Positions 61,899-64,000 of a stretch of 64,000 nt of DNA are shown piece by piece. Each line of letters starts with the position of its first letter. Position 1 is the first letter of the stretch. Position numbers and translations under genes: made by a program. Origin of the DNA: Candidatus Eiseniibacteriota bacterium (GTDB taxonomy: Bacteria > Eisenbacteria > RBG-16-71-46); NCBI GenBank assembly GCA_016215625.1, contig JACRIW010000121.1:1-64000 (forward strand), in the 5' to 3' direction. Under the pieces are notes generated by a model, which worked only from the letters and a program-made list of their open reading frames with translations, was not told the origin of the DNA and made no database searches.

Positions 61899-63512
61899 TC
61901 AGAAGTCCCAGCGGACCTGCGAGACGAGCTGCTGCTGGGTGCGGCGGTGCTGGAACGGATCGCCGTAGTCGGCGTTCAGCCAGCCGATGGTGTAACCGAG
62001 ATCGAAGCCCCAGGTCGTCTTCGCGGGCTTCAGGCCGAGGCCGGCGGAGGCCGATTGGCCGACGAACTCGTTCCCCTCCGTGAAGTCGTCCGAGTCGCGC
62101 CAGTGCGCGGCCCAGCCGAGCCGGCCGGTCACGAGCTCCGTGCAGACGTACTCCACGCCGGCGCGCACGTCGTACGCGATCGACTGCGGGCCCTCTCCCG
62201 TGAACTCGCCCGTGGTGAGGTCGCGGCCCCAGTTCCACTCGACGCCCGCGACACCGCGCGCGAACTTGTAGGACGCTCCCGCGGCGTAACCCCAGGCGTA
62301 GCGGCGCACTTCCTCCGAGCGGACCGAATCGGGCAGCCACAGCGTGTCCGAGCCGACCCGATACCAGATGTCGCTGAGGAAATGGTTGAAGGACGACATG
62401 TCGCGCGTCTCGGGAGCGCGGATGTCCAGCTTGCTCGCGGCGGTCCACAGCCGTCCGGTCAGCGCGGTCTTCTCGCCGGTCCAGCGGATGCGAGAGTCGA
62501 GAGCGCTGCCCTTCTCCTCACGCTCGAGCAGGCGGCCACGGCCCGAGAGCGGGATCGCGCCGATGCCTGCCGAAAGGCTGAAGCGCCAGTCCTGCGGCGC
62601 CTCCGACATCCAGCCCTGGCCGTCCACCCCGTAGGAGATGCTCTTGCCGAGCTTGCCGACGAGTGACGCCTGGCCGAGCTTGGTCGGGCGCGACTCGGTG
62701 ACTTCTCCGCCGTAGCGGCCGCCGTCGTTGCTGCCCTTGATCTCCTGGTGCATGGCGTCGGCCATCAGGGCGAGCGTGTGCTGCTTGCCGAGCGGGTACG
62801 AGATCCCGGCTCCGAAGGAGCGCGTCTTCACCTTGTACTCGTCGGGCGAGAAGAAGTTCGGGGGCGGCAGGATCATGCCGTCCTGCGACAGGTACTCGCC
62901 CGTCGGGTTGTGGACGAACAGCCGATACTCGTCGCGCAGGTGCTGGCTCGCGAAGCGCAGGCGCAGCGCGTAGCGCATCTTGTCCTTGAAGACGTACGGC
63001 ATCGGGCCGTTGGCGATGCCCGTGACGTCGGGCTCGCCCACCGAGCGGCGGTTCTCGATGTCGTCGGCGAACGGCGTGTCCATGCGCACCGACTTCATCT
63101 GCCCGAACAGTCCGAACGAGCGGCCGCGCGAGTCGCGGTAGACCGTCTCGAAGGGCAGGCCGAGCGAGCGCGCGGCGAAGTCCTCGCGCTGGCGCGAGTC
63201 ATTCAGGTCGTGAGCGCCCGAAGCCGAGCCGGTGCGCGGCTTGAGCTTGAGGGTCGCGACCGAGTCGTCCCAGAACAGGCCGAGCGGATTGCGGCCGATG
63301 TCCCAGAGCGAAATCTCGTGGTCACGATCGGCGACCGCGACGCTCAGGCCGCCCATGCCGAGCAGGCGCGGGCTGTGAGCGAAATCGTCGCCGAGCCCGG
63401 TCGCGCGAAGCACCGGGTCGAAGAACTGCGCGAAGGCCGGCGCGGCCACGAAGGTGGCAGCCAGCGTCAGCATCGTCAGCGCATGCGGCAGAACCCTGCG
63501 CGAAGGGCTCAT
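61899..63512 (-). CDS. Predicted outer-membrane beta-barrel protein
   Basis: 537 residues, no family recognised. Signal peptide to about 28 (AAPAFAQ), then HSPRLLGMGGLSVAVADRDH and SLWDIGRNPLGLFWDDSVAT, reminiscent of the PorV/FadL-type N-terminus (GMGG...NP). Long alternating strands end QQQLVSQVRWDF with terminal Phe. ATG with AAAGGAG five bases upstream and a strong promoter. Monocistronic. Possibly a large porin-like relative of the PorV family. Confidence 0.75.
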   Translation of the reverse strand: MSPSRRVLPHALTMLTLAATFVAAPAFAQFFDPVLRATGLGDDFAHSPRLLGMGGLSVAVADRDHEISLWDIGRNPLGLFWDDSVATLKLKPRTGSASGAHDLNDSRQREDFAARSLGLPFETVYRDSRGRSFGLFGQMKSVRMDTPFADDIENRRSVGEPDVTGIANGPMPYVFKDKMRYALRLRFASQHLRDEYRLFVHNPTGEYLSQDGMILPPPNFFSPDEYKVKTRSFGAGISYPLGKQHTLALMADAMHQEIKGSNDGGRYGGEVTESRPTKLGQASLVGKLGKSISYGVDGQGWMSEAPQDWRFSLSAGIGAIPLSGRGRLLEREEKGSALDSRIRWTGEKTALTGRLWTAASKLDIRAPETRDMSSFNHFLSDIWYRVGSDTLWLPDSVRSEEVRRYAWGYAAGASYKFARGVAGVEWNWGRDLTTGEFTGEGPQSIAYDVRAGVEYVCTELVTGRLGWAAHWRDSDDFTEGNEFVGQSASAGLGLKPAKTTWGFDLGYTIGWLNADYGDPFQHRRTQQQLVSQVRWDF

Positions 63513-63631
63513 GGCACTCCTTTCAAACCATTTCTCGTATGGCCGGGACGTGGCCGTGGGAATGGCACGCGTCGCCCCAGCGGGCGGCACGTGTGCACGG
63601 TCAACGCTCAGTGCGTAGCTCGAAGGCCGGG

Positions 63632-63661
63632 ATACTAGGGATGCGTGCGCGAAGGTGTCAA
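63632..63661 (-). promoter_or_regulatory. Promoter of the outer-membrane protein gene
   Basis: TTGACA (63656-63661), 18-bp spacer, TAGTAT (63632-63637). Best consensus match in the window; the -35 overlaps the glycosylase stop codon. Confidence 0.75.
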
Positions 63662-64000
63662 CGCGGAACTCGCCCGCCGCGTACGGGTTGCCCCCCCTCC
63701 CGCGTCGCGGACACGAACGGATCGGCCGCGAACCAGAAGCGCCACGCGTGCTCGAGCCCGCGGCGGATGCCGATGCGCGGCCCGCGCGCGACGGCGCCGC
63801 CGCGTTCGCCGGGAGGAGCGTCGCTCACGAACACGGGCCCGCCCCGGAGATCGGCGCCGTCGTGCTCGCGGGTCAGGCCGAGGGCCCGCGCGACGCAGCC
63901 CGGACCGCGCGCCAGCCGGCGCACGTCGTGGAGGCCGCGGCGCACGCGCATGACGTCGATCCCTTCGAGCGGTTCGAGGGCCCGCACGAGCACGGCGGCC
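63658..64000 (-). CDS. 3-methyladenine DNA glycosylase (AAG/Mpg family), C-terminal part
   Basis: The 5' part lies beyond the right edge; about 114 codons are visible. They carry AAG-family C-terminal blocks: VLVRALEPLEG, LARGPGCVARALGL, HDGADLRGGPVFV, ARGPRIGIRRGLEHAWRFWF and AADPFVSATRE. It excises alkylated purines, starting base-excision repair. The typical protein is about 200 residues, so roughly the last half is here. The Arg and Ala of ARGPRIGI are in place. Confidence 0.88.
   Translation of the reverse strand, partial: AAVLVRALEPLEGIDVMRVRRGLHDVRRLARGPGCVARALGLTREHDGADLRGGPVFVSDAPPGERGGAVARGPRIGIRRGLEHAWRFWFAADPFVSATREGGQPVRGGRVPR

Overview
The window is very GC-rich (about 70% by eye), densely packed bacterial chromosome. 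It has 16 gene junctions with four-base ATGA/GTGA overlaps. The envelope is diderm: Tol-Pal, an Omp85-type barrel, a TonB-dependent receptor and several outer-membrane proteins. The gene set also includes bacillithiol synthesis, PorV-family and GWxTD-domain proteins, and a secreted protein with a FlgD/type-IX-like C-terminal domain. This mix points to the FCB group or a neighbouring candidate phylum (Eisenbacteria/Gemmatimonadota-like). That placement is inferred from gene content, not proven. I saw no insertion sequence, prophage, CRISPR array, rRNA or replication origin.

Layout, left to right. 1-4.7 kb (-): an exported protein cut by the left edge, an FtsX-type permease, its ATPase and a TIGR01777 epimerase. 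4.8-8.1 kb (-): slipin, NfeD and threonine synthase. 8.2-16.3 kb (-): a long operon read bshC-bshB1-bshA, a DUF1611/dipeptide-epimerase pair (like DgcN/DgcA of D-glutamate catabolism), an orphan membrane histidine kinase, and rsgA. 16.4-25.6 kb: a CMD-family protein, a CaCA-type antiporter, murJ, uppP, an ECF sigma factor, an amidohydrolase broken by an in-frame TAA, a FAH-family enzyme and a nucleotide-sugar dehydrogenase. 25.7-31.5 kb: a membrane glycosyltransferase, dnaK, hsp20, a GT4 glycosyltransferase and a solitary nuoI. 31.7-35.6 kb (-): four unrecognised envelope genes, two of them tandem paralogues. 35.7-41.2 kb (-): a seven-gene compact operon (AP-endonuclease-like, FAD oxidoreductase, metallo-beta-lactamase fold, gamma-carbonic-anhydrase/DinB fusion, SDR-like, MoaB, dCTP deaminase). 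41.3-48.0 kb (-): an adenosine-specific kinase, then tolQ-tolR-tolA/tonB-tolB-pal-ybgF-Omp85. 48.3-52.7 kb: a TlpA-like thioredoxin, tRNA-Leu(GAG), secG, and gap-pgk-tpiA. 53.2-64 kb (-): a GWxTD protein, a PorV-family barrel, a giant secreted protein, a TonB-dependent receptor, another outer-membrane protein and a truncated 3-methyladenine DNA glycosylase.

Two themes stand out. First, many transcription units share a TTG-rich -35, a 17-18 bp spacer and a TANNNT -10 (often TAGCGT). At seven genes the -10 lies only 7-10 bp before the start codon, usually across a GC-only GCCGCCC-like spacer, which predicts leaderless mRNAs and fixes several start codons. Second, the cell appears to make bacillithiol, and a DinB fold (the bacillithiol-transferase superfamily) is fused to a gamma-carbonic anhydrase beside a glyoxalase-II-like hydrolase. 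That suggests an unexplored thiol-dependent module.
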